A program made the position numbers and the translations under genes. Positions 1 through 11,780 of a DNA stretch of 64,000 nucleotides are shown one piece after another. The notes below the pieces were generated by a model, which was not told the origin of the DNA, ran no database searches, and worked only from the letters and a program-made list of their open reading frames with translations. Origin of the DNA: Morchella semilibera. Lineage: Eukaryota; Ascomycota; Pezizomycetes; Pezizales; Morchellaceae. Each line of letters opens with the position of its first letter. Position 1 is the first letter of the stretch. The DNA lies in NCBI GenBank assembly GCA_009192285.1, contig WBVU01000005.1:938768-1002767 (forward strand), read 5' to 3'.

Positions 1-253
1 AATTCACAGCAACTTCTGCAAAAGAAGAGCTGTGATTTCAGGAGTTGGTGATTAGATGCAAGTTGAGATGGAGATGATGGATCTGAAGTCGGTTTGATGA
101 TATCTCTGTTGGTTGTTGAGTTATTTTCAAAAATCAGTTCCTGAAGTGGGGTTTTAACTCAAGGCAATTACAACAACTTAAACCATTTGGTATTCTACTC
201 TGATGAATCCCTAATGGAAGGAAAAGCTAGGGCTGGAGTCGTTGGCAATAGAG
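1..253 (+). pseudogene. LINE copy 1, ORF2 RNase H fragment (left edge)
   Basis: From about 184 to 253 the plus strand reads as the start of an RNase H domain of a non-LTR retrotransposon: a beta strand followed by YSDES and a glycine-rich GKARAGVVG, matching the first catalytic-Asp motif (YSDGS) of LINE RNase H domains. The reading stops where element A begins at 254. The same LINE resumes at 7287-7302 and 21019-21757, so this is the upstream piece of one element split by later insertions. The catalytic Asp is present but the usual following Gly is Glu. The family (Tad-like LINE) is inferred from the RNase H and the matching 3' end. Upstream sequence lies outside the window. Confidence 0.6.
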
Positions 254-922
254 AGTTACGGAGCAGTACGGGGACAACGAGCAAGAGGGCCGAAGTATAC
301 AATCAAGGCGAGGGTGAGAACGAGAGAGAGGGGCAGCGACAATGAGACTTAACCGAGGAGCAGGATCGTGGGGCAGAGGGTCCAAAGGGCCTCTCTTACG
401 AAGACGTGGAGACAAAGATACGAGTAGACGATACGTACTACGGTCATGGGCTATGGTCGAGGCGAGGCGAAGCGAGGCAAGAACGAAGACGAGACAGGGT
501 ACTATGGAAGGCCCAAGAGGGGTCTTGACGGAACTATGGTAATGACGTCGTTTATTCAAAACTAAAGACAATAGACAAACAGAACTAAACCGTAGGGTTG
601 GTAACAGGAAGAACACGTAGGAAAAGAAAGAGGAAGAAAAGAACAAATGAGAAGTCTGTAGCAACATATATATACCCCTACTAATCCCTGTACAGCGGTA
701 GGTAATAAGTCATCGGATGACCTAACCAGAATTTTGCCTGCAAATGCGCATTCTGGTAGCGTTCCGTCCGATGACTTATCACCCACAGCTGTACAATCAT
801 GACTCATAACATCGTGTAACGGAAACCCATAGAAACTCCCAGAACCCAAAAGAAATACCGAGATCCAAAACCCCATTCCCGAATATCCTTCTTTCCTGCG
901 AACTCTGTTGTACGCCGTGATA
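254..922 (-). repeat. LTR of element A (3' LTR of the minus-strand element)
   Basis: It aligns with 6151-6711 along its whole length apart from the 99-bp MITE insertion at 693-791. It begins AGTTACGG where the other copy has TGTTACGG and ends CCGTGATA. Short open frames on either strand here recur in the other LTR copy and are not genes. Confidence 0.85.
693..791. mobile_element. MITE, 99 bp, Tc1/mariner-like by TA target
   Basis: The other LTR of element A reads straight through CCTGTACAATC, whereas here 99 bp are inserted at the TA of TGTACA, duplicating it (691-692 and 792-793). The insert has imperfect terminal inverted repeats of about 26 bp, starting CAGCGGTAGG on the left and CAGCTGTGGG on the right complement, sharing ATAAGTCATCGGA further in. 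It has no coding capacity. The TA target and CAG ends suggest a Tc1/mariner/Fot1-type parent. Because TGTACA is palindromic, a longer duplication (up to 7 bp) cannot be excluded. Confidence 0.8.
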
Positions 923-2950
923 GATTAGGCCCTCCTTCAGGTCTAACTCCTGGTAGGCCTAGGCTTATGTGGGTAATTATCGTGAAAGTCCTTAACCAAA
1001 TCGGGGGCATGCTCCAAGTTCTCGGGGGGTTGCCAAGATGGTTCATCATAACCAAGATACCGAACCAAATACTGTAATTTCCCATAACGCCTACGAGAAT
1101 CCAAGACACATTCCACTTCCCATTCCTGTTCACCGTTGATTTATATTGCTGGAGGCAGAAATTGTAGCTGGCCGGGGATTGGATTACTGGGTGCAAGAGA
1201 CAAGAGAGATACATAGAACACCGGATGAATCTTCATAGAAGCCGGCAGGTCGAGTTCATAAGCATAGGGGCTAACCATCCGCTTAATCACATAGGGGCCG
1301 ATGCGTTTCCAGTCGAGTTTCTTCAAGGGTTGCTTGGTCTCAATATTCCGGGTGGAGAGAAAAACTTCATCTCCAATGGCGTACCTGGGAGCAGGAGTCC
1401 TATTCCGATTTGCTGCATCTTCATAGATTTTCTGAGCCCAAGTCATTTCGTCAAGAGGAAACTCATAAATCTGCGCCATGGTCCTAGCCATACTGTTGGC
1501 CTGATCCTCATTGATAGTCTTTCCATGCTGTAGCGGGGCAAAGAACATACGAGGGCTCCTCTCATAATTAGCCTGAAACGGGGACATCTTGGTGGTCTCA
1601 GACACATGATTATTAGTCGCAAATTCTGCCATGGGAAGATACTGAGTCCAGTCGTCCTGTTGATATGAAACATAGGCTCGAAGATACTGCTCCATCACCG
1701 CATTGATTCTTTCGGTTTGACCATCTGTCTGCGGATGAAAGGCGTTACTATAGCGAGGGGCGATCTCCAGACGGGAGCATAAGACCTTCTAGAATTCAGC
1801 CGTAAACTGGGTGCCACCGTCCGAGACAATAGTTTCTGGAAGTCCATGAAATTTCCAAACTGAATCAAGGTACATAACCACAACATCCCTAGCATTTGCC
1901 TTCTCGGTGCAAAGTATAAAGTGACGCATTTTCGTTAATCAATCAACCACAACCAAGATTGCATTGAAACCATTACTTTCGGGAAGCCCTGTAACAAAGT
2001 CCATTGATATATTGGTCCATGAGCCCTTAGGAACGGCAAGAGGTCGGAGGACGCCTTGTAAGGCATTACGAGAGGCCTTGCTTCGGGGGCAAACATTACA
2101 ATTCAAGACATAGCGATCGACATACTTCCTCATATTTGGCCAGTAATAGTTACGGCTGAGGAGTTCGAGAGTCTTGGCGCGGCCCGGATGTCCGGCGGAA
2201 GGTTTATTATGATGGTCCTGCAGTAAACAAAGCTGAAGATTATTGAACTCGGGAACATAAATAGCCTGACGATACAGGAGGAATCCATCGTCTGTTTCGG
2301 TACATTCGGTGAGAGAGATATTCTTGGAATGTTTCGTGCTATTGCGAAGCATAGTCAAAACTTGTCCAGGGAAACTATCTTCTTGGTAAGCTTGGATAAA
2401 CAATTCCTTCACGGTAGGCATTCCTTCAGTGGGTTCATTTGTCAAAGAACCCGCCAACAAACTTAGCTTAATCCTTGATCCCAGATTTTCCTGCTTCAAT
2501 ATCACCTGCGACTGGTACGTCAATCGTTCATCTCCCTCTTTTGGCAAATCTCTTGTTCTCCTGGTAAGTGCATCCGGCTTCCCCCCTTGTTTCCCTGGTC
2601 TAAACTGGATAATGAAATTAAATCGAGACAAAAGTTCAGCCCAACGTGTTTGGCGACGATTCAGCAACTTCGTAGACATATTCCAGATTCCTGCGGTCAC
2701 TCAGTACCTTAACGGGGTACCGGAACTCTTCCAAATGTGGACGCCATTCTTCAAAGCTCCTATTTACTGCCAAGAAACTCCTTATCATAAATCTTGTAAT
2801 TGCATTCGGCCGGACAGTATTTCTTGGAGAAAAATGCCACCAGATGCAAGATTCCATTGTCGCCGTACTGGGACATAATACCAGCAGAAACATAATCCGA
2901 AGCGTCGGTTTCCACGATAACTTCTTTTTCAAATTCAAAGTGTGCCAGGA
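923..2950 (-). pseudogene. Element A pol, 3' half: RNase H end, integrase, chromodomain
   Basis: Reading the minus strand from 2950 downward: an RNase H tail ([18 protein letters not shown]), then 2700-1939 with the linker GKQGGKPDALTRR, the integrase HHCC zinc-binding module (GHPGRAKTLELLSRNYYW, CNVC) and the first catalytic Asp (SMDFVTGLP). A TGA replaces the Arg codon of VVDRLTKM, and a TAG replaces Trp after the second Asp motif ([11 protein letters not shown]). The last catalytic Glu lies in [10 protein letters not shown]. 1698-1141 carries the integrase C-terminal (GPY/F-like) part, and about 1135-945 a chromodomain in another frame (EQEWEVECVLDSR, YLVRYLGYDEPSWQPPENL). The two nonsense codons and one frameshift make it a pseudogene. 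The chromodomain assigns it to the chromovirus branch. Confidence 0.85.
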
Positions 2951-3461
2951 TTTCATGGATACGCTAGGATCGGGGGACTGGAAGGATTGGCAGAGCTGGG
3001 ATTATTGTAAGCTAGGAGGCGGGGGTGAGTCAGAATAGGTTCTATGGGTTTCTGTTAGGTGAGAATGTAAGTCATGGTTGGGGTTGCGCGAGGGTATGAG
3101 TCAGGCTTGGCTCTGGAATAAGGCCTATATCAGGGGGGGCAACAGTGCCTACTCTGATACTTTTCTTCTTTCTCTTTTTTCCTTACGCAACGTCTTCTGT
3201 ATCTATCTACAATACATTATAGTCTCTATTTTCTACTAGTGACTATCGCTGTCTTCTATACTCCTCATTCATACTTCTCCCTCCTGGAAGTATCGCTGCC
3301 ACCTGCCCCGTACCCTATGACTGTGACAAGAGTCATCTACTGGTACCTCCGCTTACACGTCGCGATCAGAGACTCCCTGTGGACTCTCATCCCCACTCTA
3401 TTACTGTTATAACTTCGCACCCTGCGGAACAAAGCTACACACCCTTGACGCTCCCTTGAGA
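2951..3461 (+). repeat. Solo LTR of family E
   Basis: It aligns with both LTRs of element E (56432-56926 and 61988-62484) from TTTCATGGAT to CCTTGAGA. It is flanked by a perfect 5-bp target duplication CAGGA (2946-2950 and 3462-3466). Without the insert, element A's RT and RNase H coding sequence would be close to contiguous. Confidence 0.9.
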
Positions 3462-5108
3462 CAGGATCGGGGCCGAGGTAAATGCATCCTTGAGCTTCTG
3501 AAACGCTATTTCTGCCTTTGGGAACCATTCAAACTTTACGTTTTTCTTAGTCAAAGCAGTGAGCGGAGCAACAACTCGCGAATACGTATAAATAAATCGT
3601 CGGTAAAAATTTGTAAAGCCTAGAAATTCCTGAACCTCCCGGAGCTTAGTGGGTGTTTCCCAATCCTTGATTGTTGATACCTTGCTAGGGTCCATTTGAA
3701 TGCCTTTGAGAGTGACGATAAGTCCGAGGTACTTGGTCTGTTGAACATAGAACTCGCATTTTTCCGGCTTAAGATGAACACCATGAATTTGGAACACCTT
3801 CAAAATTTTCCGGATATGTTGCTTATGCTCATCCAAAGTCTCGGAGTAAATTAATACATCGTCGAGATAAGCCATGGCGAAGTCATCCAAAAAGGCACGC
3901 AGAAGATCATTGATCCAGTGCTGAAACGTGGCGGGGGCATTGGTCAATCCAAAGGGTATAACATTATACTTGAAGTGGCCATAGTGGGTCCTAAACGCGG
4001 TCTTCCATTCGTCTCCTTCCTGGATTCTGATCTGATGATATCCCCAACGAAGATCCAGCTTGGTATAGTACTTGGCCTTAGATAGGCGGGACAGAATCTC
4101 GGGAATCAAGGGCAGCGGGTGTCGATTTTTAACCGTAATTTCATTGAGCTTCCAGTAATCAACGCATAAACGTAGAGAGCCATCGGATTTCTTGACGAAC
4201 AGAACGGGAGCACCAGCAGGAGATTCGGAGTAACGAATAAAACCCTTGGACAAATTCTCAGTAATATAATCCCTCAGGGCCTGTAGTTCTAGGCGGGACA
4301 TACCATACAGCGGGCCAAATAGAGGGGCCTTCCCATTCTGCAGGACTATTTTCAAATCATAAGGACGGTGCGACGGCAGGGCGGTAGCCTGGCTTTCCTG
4401 GAACAGCGACATAAATTCCTGAAGGTCCTTAGGTACGTTGGCTAGGGGATCTTGAGTCGTCTTTTGGACAATAGCTTCATCAATAGCCCGAATCGAGGCA
4501 CAGAAGAGTTTATCCTGTCGGCGCCGAGCAAGACCTACGAAGGGTACGGCCCCAATGGCTGCAATCTGTATAGCAGGGGCATCTGGGAACAAGACAGAAA
4601 TTTCTTTGATGGTAATTGGAGTCTGAGACTGGGAACAGTTCTGGACACAGAAATCAGAATCAAAGATGATCTTATTCGTCTTTGGTCCGATAGCTAAATC
4701 TTGACGCCTCATCCTAGGGATACCTATTACTATTGGGTAGTGTCCTAGCTTGTTCACAAAAAACGGGGCAAATTCCTGGTGGCCACTGATGTCCAATGAC
4801 AGCTTAACTATATGCGTAATCTTTCCTGATTCTACCAGCCTACCGTCGATTACCTCGAGCAGGCGTGATCTTTTCAGGGGAACCAGGGTAAGGCCATAAG
4901 TACGCATGAAGTCTTGGTCAATAAAGGCATAACCGGACGCGCCGGTATCTATCAGGGCATGGGTCATAACAGAGATGGTGGGCGACTGGGCCACGGAGCA
5001 GTTAACAACGAGGGATTCCTCAGATATCCTGTCTTCGGAAACAGCGGCAGCGGAGAGGACAAAAGTAGGTGGCGGGACTAGCCCCTTTGGTGTTTCAATT
5101 TTTACCAA
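3462..5108 (-). pseudogene. Element A pol, 5' half: protease and reverse transcriptase
   Basis: One long minus-strand frame begins near 5108 and runs uninterrupted to the solo LTR insertion. It contains the aspartic protease motif (ALIDTGASGYAFID, about 4970-4930), the downstream ILG-type flap (VIGIP), then [40 protein letters not shown], the catalytic AYLDDVLIYSE (near 3880-3850) and the thumb (QEFLGFTNFYRRF). The frame is lost where the family E LTR enters, so the polyprotein is truncated before RNase H. Apart from that break it is one of the better preserved RT frames in the window. Confidence 0.88.
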
Positions 5109-6150
5109 AGGGACTGACCTTTTAACGCCGGCTTAGGGGTTACTAGTTCAACTGGTGTTTTATGCCAGTTGTTGGAGGTACGGGAATCCTGAGAACGGGG
5201 GGCCAGGTATGGGACTTCGGGGTCCGAGAGGTAAGGGTGGCTTGCTTTCTGGTAGCATCGGGGACGGCAGGAGGAAGGCAGCGGCGAAGGTCAGCAATAA
5301 CAGCATCGGCATCGGCGAGGGCTTCCTGATGTAGGGGCAGGCGATAACGGTACTTTTCCCCTTCCGCTGTAAGTGAGGCTATTTCTTGATTGAGGCTTTG
5401 TACAGCCCCGGCGGACACTTCATTGGCCTCGCACAGGCATTGCTAAAGATCAGCAGCCTTTTCTTCGGCCACTCCCAGTTCGAAACTGAGATCCTCAATG
5501 ACTTCGTCATGAGCCGTGCATACGGCAGAGTCTTCAGGAGCAGGGGCATCGGCAGGTGCAGTCAGGGCGGCCAGGGCTTCGGCGATAAGAGTGTGGGCCT
5601 GGGTAAGTTCATACCCAAAGTCATCCTCGACGGAGCCAAAAGTTTCTAAGAAACTCGCAAGTCTCTCAGTCGGTATAGACGGGGCAGAGGCAGCGGAGGC
5701 CTCCGTAGGACAGCCGATAGTATACTGGGCAAGGGCGGGGTTTCTGAGCCGACGAATAATGGCTTCGGAGTCATGGGCGGGGCAGGAGTCGTTGATGGTA
5801 GGGGCTCCGATATGGAGTTTCCCTGGAGCGGGTTGAGTAAAGGTGGCCTTAGCCCAGTAGGCGTTGGCGCGCGCTTAAGACAATGGGCGATGGCATACTG
5901 ACGGAGGAGACAAACGTGGGGATCTGAGCCGAGGCGACAGCCGAGATCGAACCAATGAGACCGAGGGACGAGGGCGAGGTGACAGAAACCCTTCGTCTCT
6001 GGGAAGTAACAATTGAGGGGGCCGGGATGAAGTATACAGGGTTGGGCATGTCCCCCATGGGGATATCCCAGCTGAAGTCTGTCATAGTGGTGACCGAAGC
6101 TAAGCGAGGCGAGGGTGTTATATAGGTCGGCGGAGGGGACGTGTTCTTAG
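5109..6150 (-). pseudogene. Element A gag remnant (coiled-coil part only)
   Basis: Between the protease and the right LTR the minus strand encodes a short proline/serine-rich N-terminus (near 6090) and then an Ala/Glu/Leu-rich helical stretch about 180 residues long (5836-5143) suited to a coiled coil, as in the gag N-termini of families B and D. There is no SRLEG-type capsid motif and no CCHC zinc knuckle, both present in the other chromoviruses here, so the capsid and nucleocapsid are deleted. Frame breaks occur near 5850 and 5140. It is assigned to gag by position and composition. Confidence 0.55.
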
Positions 6151-6711
6151 TGTTACGGAACAACACGGGGACAACGAGCAAAAGGGCCAAAGTATACAAC
6201 CAAGGCGAGAGTGAGAACGAGAGAGAGGGGCAATGATGAGGAGACTTAACCGAGGAGCAGGATCGTGGGGCAGAGGGTCCAAAGGGCCTCTCTTACGAAG
6301 ACGTGGAAACGAAGATACTAGTAGACGATACGTACTACGGGCTATGGTCGAGGCGAGGCGAAGCGAGGCAAGAACGAAGACGAGACAGGGTACTATGCAA
6401 GGCCCAAGAGGGGTTTTGGTGGAACTATGGTAATGACGTCGTTTATTCAAAACTAAAGACAATAGACAAACAGAACTAAACCGTAGGGTTGGTAACAGGA
6501 AGAACACGTAGGAAAAGAAAGAGAAAGAAAAGAACAAAGGAGAAGTCTATAGCAATATATATATACCCCTTCTAATCCCTGTACAATCATGACTCATAAC
6601 ATCGTGTAATGGAAACCCTTAGAAGCTCCAAGAACCCAAAAGAAACCTTATACCTGAAAACCTATTCTCCAATATCCTTCTTATCCGCAAAGTCAGTAGT
6701 AAGCCGTGATA
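6151..6711 (-). repeat. LTR of element A (5' LTR of the minus-strand element)
   Basis: 561 bp, TGTTACGG to GCCGTGATA; the ends are not the usual TG/CA. It lacks the MITE found in the other copy, so it shows the empty MITE site. Many substitutions between the two LTRs indicate an old insertion. Confidence 0.85.
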
Positions 6712-7286
6712 TCGAGGAGCACAGCCAGCGCTACGAGGACACCGACAAAGACAGGAAAAACACCGGGCAGGCATAAGCATAGGCACCGGCAAAGGCAAAG
6801 ACAAAGGCAAAGGCATAAGGGCGCAGGGCAGGGGAAGTGAGGACCGGATGGACCTCAACGAGAACGATGAGAGGTACTATGGTTTACCCCTGAAGAGGAC
6901 AAGGTTTTAGTGTACGAGGAGCTATGGCTTGAGGATAGGATTATATTCCTATGTACCGAGATAACAGGAAGATGAGAGAGAGAGGAAAGAAAGAAAGAAC
7001 TAAGGAAAACATCTATCTTCACTATTTAACACTTCTCCCCGACCGGTCCGATACGACTCACACAATCACTCATAGGACTCCATGGAAGTCCTTCACTACC
7101 ACACCTCATATTCCTCCCCACCATCTCTGCTATTTACATTACAAATTCATGCCGCCATCAAATCTCCTACAATCTGATGACGACATACCCTCCTCAGCAC
7201 ACCCCTTCCTAGCTTAGCAATACCTTAACAATGACAGCAAAGCCTCGATTACCGAACTGTCGGGGCCGATGCCAAAACGCTGGGAC
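6712..7286 (-). repeat. Truncated family B LTR
   Basis: It aligns with the family B LTR copies from CGAGGAGCACAGCC to the terminal GGGACA. The first ~60 bp of the LTR (as read on +) are missing, exactly at the end of element A. To its right the LINE resumes at 7287. Confidence 0.8.
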
Positions 7287-7302
7287 AGCAAGGGTATCAA
7301 TC
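7287..7302 (+). pseudogene. LINE copy 1, 16-bp sliver between insertions
   Basis: GCAAGGGTATCAATC followed (after element D) by ACCCCACTTGAAGAGGAAA corresponds to CCAAGGGTAATCATACC and ACTTGAAGAGGAAAT on the minus strand of LINE copy 2 (near 32550-32580). It includes the CAATC target of element D. Confidence 0.65.
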
Positions 7303-7808
7303 TATCACGGAGCTAAGCGAGGACAAGGACGAGAGGTGCCAAGGTACGCAACTAAGGCAGGACGAGGCAAAACGGACGTGTATCAGACCTAAGCGAGGTA
7401 AAGGGCGGAGGGTACAGGACGAGGGGCAGAGCGAGGCGGAATAGGATACGAGACGAAAACTATAGATTGCCTTTTACCTTCTAGAGAGTAGGAGTGGGGG
7501 AACTGAATAATAGCTAGAGATCCTAAAGCTTCGTATTGGCTCAAGGACAGGAAGGTTGCGTGAAGAAGAAAGGAAAGAAACAGAAAGTCTACAAGCGAGG
7601 GAGAGAGCTCCCTATATATAGCCCCAGAATCCCTTCGCTGACTCATGCCATGGAAACCTATAGAACCCCAAGGAAATCCCCATATTAGAAATATATACGC
7701 AACGTTAACTCATAGAATCCCTGTAACAGAAACTCATAGAACATCATAGAAAAACCCTGACTAATCCTTCTTCCCGCAACATCACTAAATACGCTCCACG
7801 TCGTGATA
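7303..7808 (-). repeat. LTR of element D (left copy)
   Basis: 506 bp with 7-bp perfect inverted ends TATCACG/CGTGATA. It contains CTATATATAG near 7612 as a possible TATA region on the minus strand. It matches 19554-19930 plus 20885-21018 closely. Confidence 0.88.
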
Positions 7809-10800
7809 GATATCAAGTCCCCCTCTGAGGCTTCAGTCTTCCTAGGCTTGCGTGCGTATCATTCGTGGAAGTACTTGATCAACTCGGGGGAGTTATCCAG
7901 GTCTCCGTAGGGTTGCTATGATAGCTCGTTATAACCGGTATACCGAACAAGTTACTTCAGTCTTCTACGTCGTTTCCAAGAATCTAAAATAGCATCAACT
8001 TCCCACTGCTGTTCTCCCTCGATCTCAATTGGCGGTGCAGGTGGTAATACTTGTCCCGGGACTGGGTCATTGGCGGTGGGCGAGAGTAATGAAACACGGA
8101 ACACTCGGTGCATCTCCATCGACGGGGGTAACACAAGTTCGTAGGTATAGGGGCTAACAATCCGCGAACTTGGATAAGGTACGACTTGTTTCCAGTCCAA
8201 CTTCTTCGAGGGCCACTTGGTCAATAAATTCCGGGTTGATAGCCATACTTTATCTCCAATAGCATAAAGAGGTGCGGGATTTCAGCTGGCATTAGCTAAC
8301 TCCTCTTGCATTCGTTGGGCTCTAAACATCTCCGCGCGAAGAAAATCAAACACTTCCGACATATCTCTTGCCATAGTATTGGCTTGATCCTCATTAGTAG
8401 TAGTATTATACCGTAGTGGGCCAAAATTCATTCAGGGGTGACATCCATAGTTTGATTCAAAGGGGGAGAATTTAGTTGACTCGGAGATATGATTATTGGT
8501 AGAGAACTCGGTCATAGGAAGATAGGCAGCCCAATTATCCTGTTGGTAATCCACATAACACCAAAGATACTGTTCCATAATGGCATTAGTTCGTTCGATT
8601 TGGCCGTCAGTCTGTGGATGAAAAGCAGTGGAATAGCGTGGGGAAACCTCGAAGCGTTCGCAGAGTGATTTTCAAAAGTCAGAAGTAAATTGGGTACCTC
8701 GGTCTGAAACTATCTTTTCCGGAAGGCCATTCAATTTCCAAACATTTTCCAAGTACATTCGAGCAATATCCCTGGCTCCTGATTCTTCGCCACATGGAAT
8801 AAAGTGTCGCATTGTGGTACGGCGGTCGACGACAATAGGTATTACATTGTATCCATTGCTAGACGGTAGGCCTGTAACAAAGTCCATTGATACATCTGTC
8901 CATGGTGCTTTGGGAACTGAAAGAGGACGGAGAACTCCCTGTGGAGCATTGTGATTGGCTTTGCTTCTCCGACAAATATGGCAATTCATAACATAGCGGT
9001 CGGTGTACTTTCGCATATTCGGCCAGTAATACTCACGACTAAGAAGCTCCAAAGTTTTAATTCTACCAGGGTGACCTGCTGATGGTTTATCGTAGTATTC
9101 CTGAAGAAGCCTAATTTGTAATTCTTTGTGTTCCAGTGGTACAAAGAGTTTGCGTCGATACAAAAGAAGTCCGTCTTCATTTTTCATGCATTTGGCTAGA
9201 GAAATCTGTTTCGATTGTTTGGTGCCATCTTTTAGCATTGTGAGTACCTTGCTTGGGAAACTATCTTCTTTGTAAGCTTTTAAAAATAATTCTTGGACAG
9301 TGGGCGTTCCTTTAGCGGGTTCATTTGCCAAAGAACCCGCCAACATACTTGGCTTAGTATCCAAAACTTTCCTTTTCAATATGTCCTGGTACTGATATTC
9401 GAGGCGTTCATCCCCCTCCTTAGGATGATCCTCTGATCGCCTTGTTAATGCATCTGGTTTCCCTCCTTGCTTCCCTGGACAAAATTGTGTTATAAATCAA
9501 AACGAGATAAGAATTCTGACCAGTGGGTCTGGCGGCGATTTAGCAACTTGGTTGACATAAAATATTCAAGGTTCCTGTGATCCATCAGGACCTTGACTGG
9601 GTAAGAGGCCGTCTCCAAAAATAGCGCCATTCTTCAAACCCTCGGATAATTGCTAGCAATTCTTTATTGTATATTTCATAGTTACACTCTGCCGGTGTAT
9701 GTTTTTTAGAAAAGAAGGCGACTGGGTGTAAAATTCCTTCGTCGTCTCGTTGGAACATGATCGAGGCGGAGACATAATCGGAGGCATCAGTTTCCACAAT
9801 AATTTCTCGATCGAGGTCGAAGTGTCTGAGTATTGGGGCCATGGTAAATGCGGTCTTGAGATCTTGGAATGCTTTCTCGGTCATTTCTGTCCATTTAAAA
9901 ACCACTCCTGCCTTTGTTGAAGCGGTTAGGGGAGATACAACCCTTGAGTAAGCATAGATAAAGCGCCAATGGAAATTTGCAAAGTCTAGGAATTCCTGTT
10001 CATCCTTCAGGCAGGTTGGGGTTTCCCAATTCCTAATCGTAGCCACTTTTAATTGATCCATTTTATTTCCTTCCGGTGTTAAAACGAAGCCGAGATACAG
10101 AGTTTCCTTAACATGCCATTCGCATTTCTCTAGTTTAAGCTGTATGGTATTCTGATCGATGATGCGTAAGACTTTATCAACATGGATCCTATGTTCTTCG
10201 AGGGTGGCGGAGTATATAAGGATATCATCCAGGTACGCTGTGGCAAAATGGTCGAAATAAGGTCGGAGCATATCATTAACCCAATGTTGAAAAAATGCTG
10301 GTGCATTGGTAAGGCCAAAAGGCATGACTTTATACTCAAAATGTCCATAGCGAGTTCTAAAAGCCGTTTTCCACTCGTCTCCCTCCCTGATTCTCAATTG
10401 ATGATACCCATTACGCAGGTCCAACTTGGTGAAATACTTTGCTGAGGAGATACACATAAAGGTTTCAGGGGTTAGTTGTAATGGGTGGCGGTTTTTAACC
10501 GTTACTCCATTCAGTTTCCGGTAATCAACGCATAAACGGAGGGACCCATCGGTCTTTTTGACAAACAATACCGGGGAGCCAGCGGGGGAGGTGCTATGAC
10601 AAATGCGTCCTTTTGATAGGTACTCCGCAAGGTAGTCCCTCAGGACTTGTAGCTCCAATTGGGTCATGCCATACATGGGTCCAAAAGGTACCGTCTTGAC
10701 ATCTTGGATGTCAATTGCCAAATCATAATCAGGTCTATGTGGGGGTAAATGAGGGAGGTCAGATTCATTAAGCAGATGAAAAAAGGCATGGTGCTCTTCA

Positions 10801-11089
10801 GGCACAAGGGCGCGGGGGTCCTTCGGTGGTTTTGCTAATAGATCATCGAGGGCCTTGAGGGTGGTAGATTACATCTGCATTCCTTTCCCGTCCTTATTGA
10901 CTAGTGTATGAAAGGTATAAGATTTAAGGACCGAAATACTGACAGTTTGCTTAGGGAGTAATTCAATCGTAATTCCCTTAGCGATGACCTTGGTGTGATT
11001 GGGGGAACAGTTGTTAATACAACTGGGTGAACCAAAGTGTATGTCAATTTTAGTAGAGAGGATAAGATAAATCTATAGGTGCCACTCCT
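7809..11089 (-). pseudogene. Element D pol: RT, RNase H, integrase, chromodomain remnant
   Basis: The minus strand from 10805 to 9585 is one open frame with HRPDYDLAI, GPMYGMTQLEL, SPAGSPVLFVKKTDGSLRLC, the catalytic [10 protein letters not shown] (about 10235-10205) and RNase H ([25 protein letters not shown]). Integrase follows at 9379-8672 ([50 protein letters not shown]) after a frame change near 9585-9480. 8224-7952 carries the integrase C-terminus and the first strand of a chromodomain (EGEQQWEVDAILDSW), stopped early. Upstream of RT (10806-11060) only the protease C-terminal region remains; the DTG motif is absent. Several stops and frameshifts make it non-functional. Confidence 0.85.
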
Positions 11090-11719
11090 TGCCCCGGCGT
11101 CTTGGCATCAGTCCCAGGGATTTGGTAGTCGAAGCATTGATGTAACTAATGAGGAAGAGTTAAGCGAGAAAGGGTTGTACTGAGAGGGGGGTGTTGTCAT
11201 AGGGTTCTAGGAGGTTTGATGGCGTGATGGATTTGTAATGGAAATAATGGAGATGGTAGGGAGGAATATGAGGTATGGAGTGATGGATTTCTATGAGGTT
11301 CTATGAGCGAATGTGTGAGTCATTTCGGACTGGTAGGGGAGAAGTGGTAACTAGCTGAGATAGATGTTTTTCTTAGTTCTTTCTTTCTTTCCGCTCTGTC
11401 TCCTTTTCCTGTCATCTTGATATATAGGTATATACTCCTATTTTTAAGCAATAGTTCCTTGGCTCTAAGATCCTGTCCTCCTCAAGAGGAAAACCTATAG
11501 TGCCTCTCATCATTTCCATTTAGGTCCATCCGGTCCTCACTCTCCTCGCTCTGCGTTCTGGTGCCTTTGTCTTGCCTTTGCCTTCGCCAGTGCCTGCACT
11601 TGTGCCCGCCTGGTGTTGTCTCTGTCTTCGTCGGTCTCCTCGCGTAGTAGACTGTGCCCCTTGAGTCTTTCTGCGACATCATTGTCATCTTCTTCTTGGC
11701 GTCGGGTTACTCCATCACA
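11090..11719 (+). repeat. 5' LTR of element B1
   Basis: Starts TGCCCCGGCGTC and ends CCATCACA. Compared with the 3' LTR it carries many C-to-T and G-to-A changes in CpA/TpG context, for example TCTATGAGG against TCCATGAGG. The next bases, CTAAGACAAGACC, occupy the primer-binding position and resemble those of B2. Confidence 0.88.
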
Positions 11720-11780
11720 CTAAGACAAGACCACCCCTACTCGACTGGTACAGTCCGGGTTCCTCGCACCATAGTTTACC

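Larger units (their letters stand above)
254..6711 (-). mobile_element. Ty3/gypsy chromovirus, element A (minus strand, internally deleted)
   Basis: Two related LTRs (254-922 and 6151-6711) in the same orientation flank a minus-strand gag remnant, protease, RT, RNase H, integrase and chromodomain, the Ty3/gypsy order. The LTR ends are TGTTACGG and CCGTGATA (right copy). The capsid and zinc-knuckle part of gag is missing. A solo LTR of family E (2951-3461) sits between RT and RNase H, and a MITE sits in the left LTR. The flanks TAGAG and TCGAG match at 4 of 5 positions, but TCGAG is also native LTR B sequence, so I do not count this as a proven target duplication. Confidence 0.85.

Noticed and set aside
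249-253. TAGAG/TCGAG as target duplication of element A
   Set aside because: One mismatch, and the right copy is ordinary LTR B sequence while the left flank is LINE, so the match can be chance.
342-542. Arg-rich short open frames within LTRs (342-542, 6233-6433 and minus-strand partners)
   Set aside because: They recur in both LTRs of element A and overlap antisense frames; they are LTR composition, not genes.
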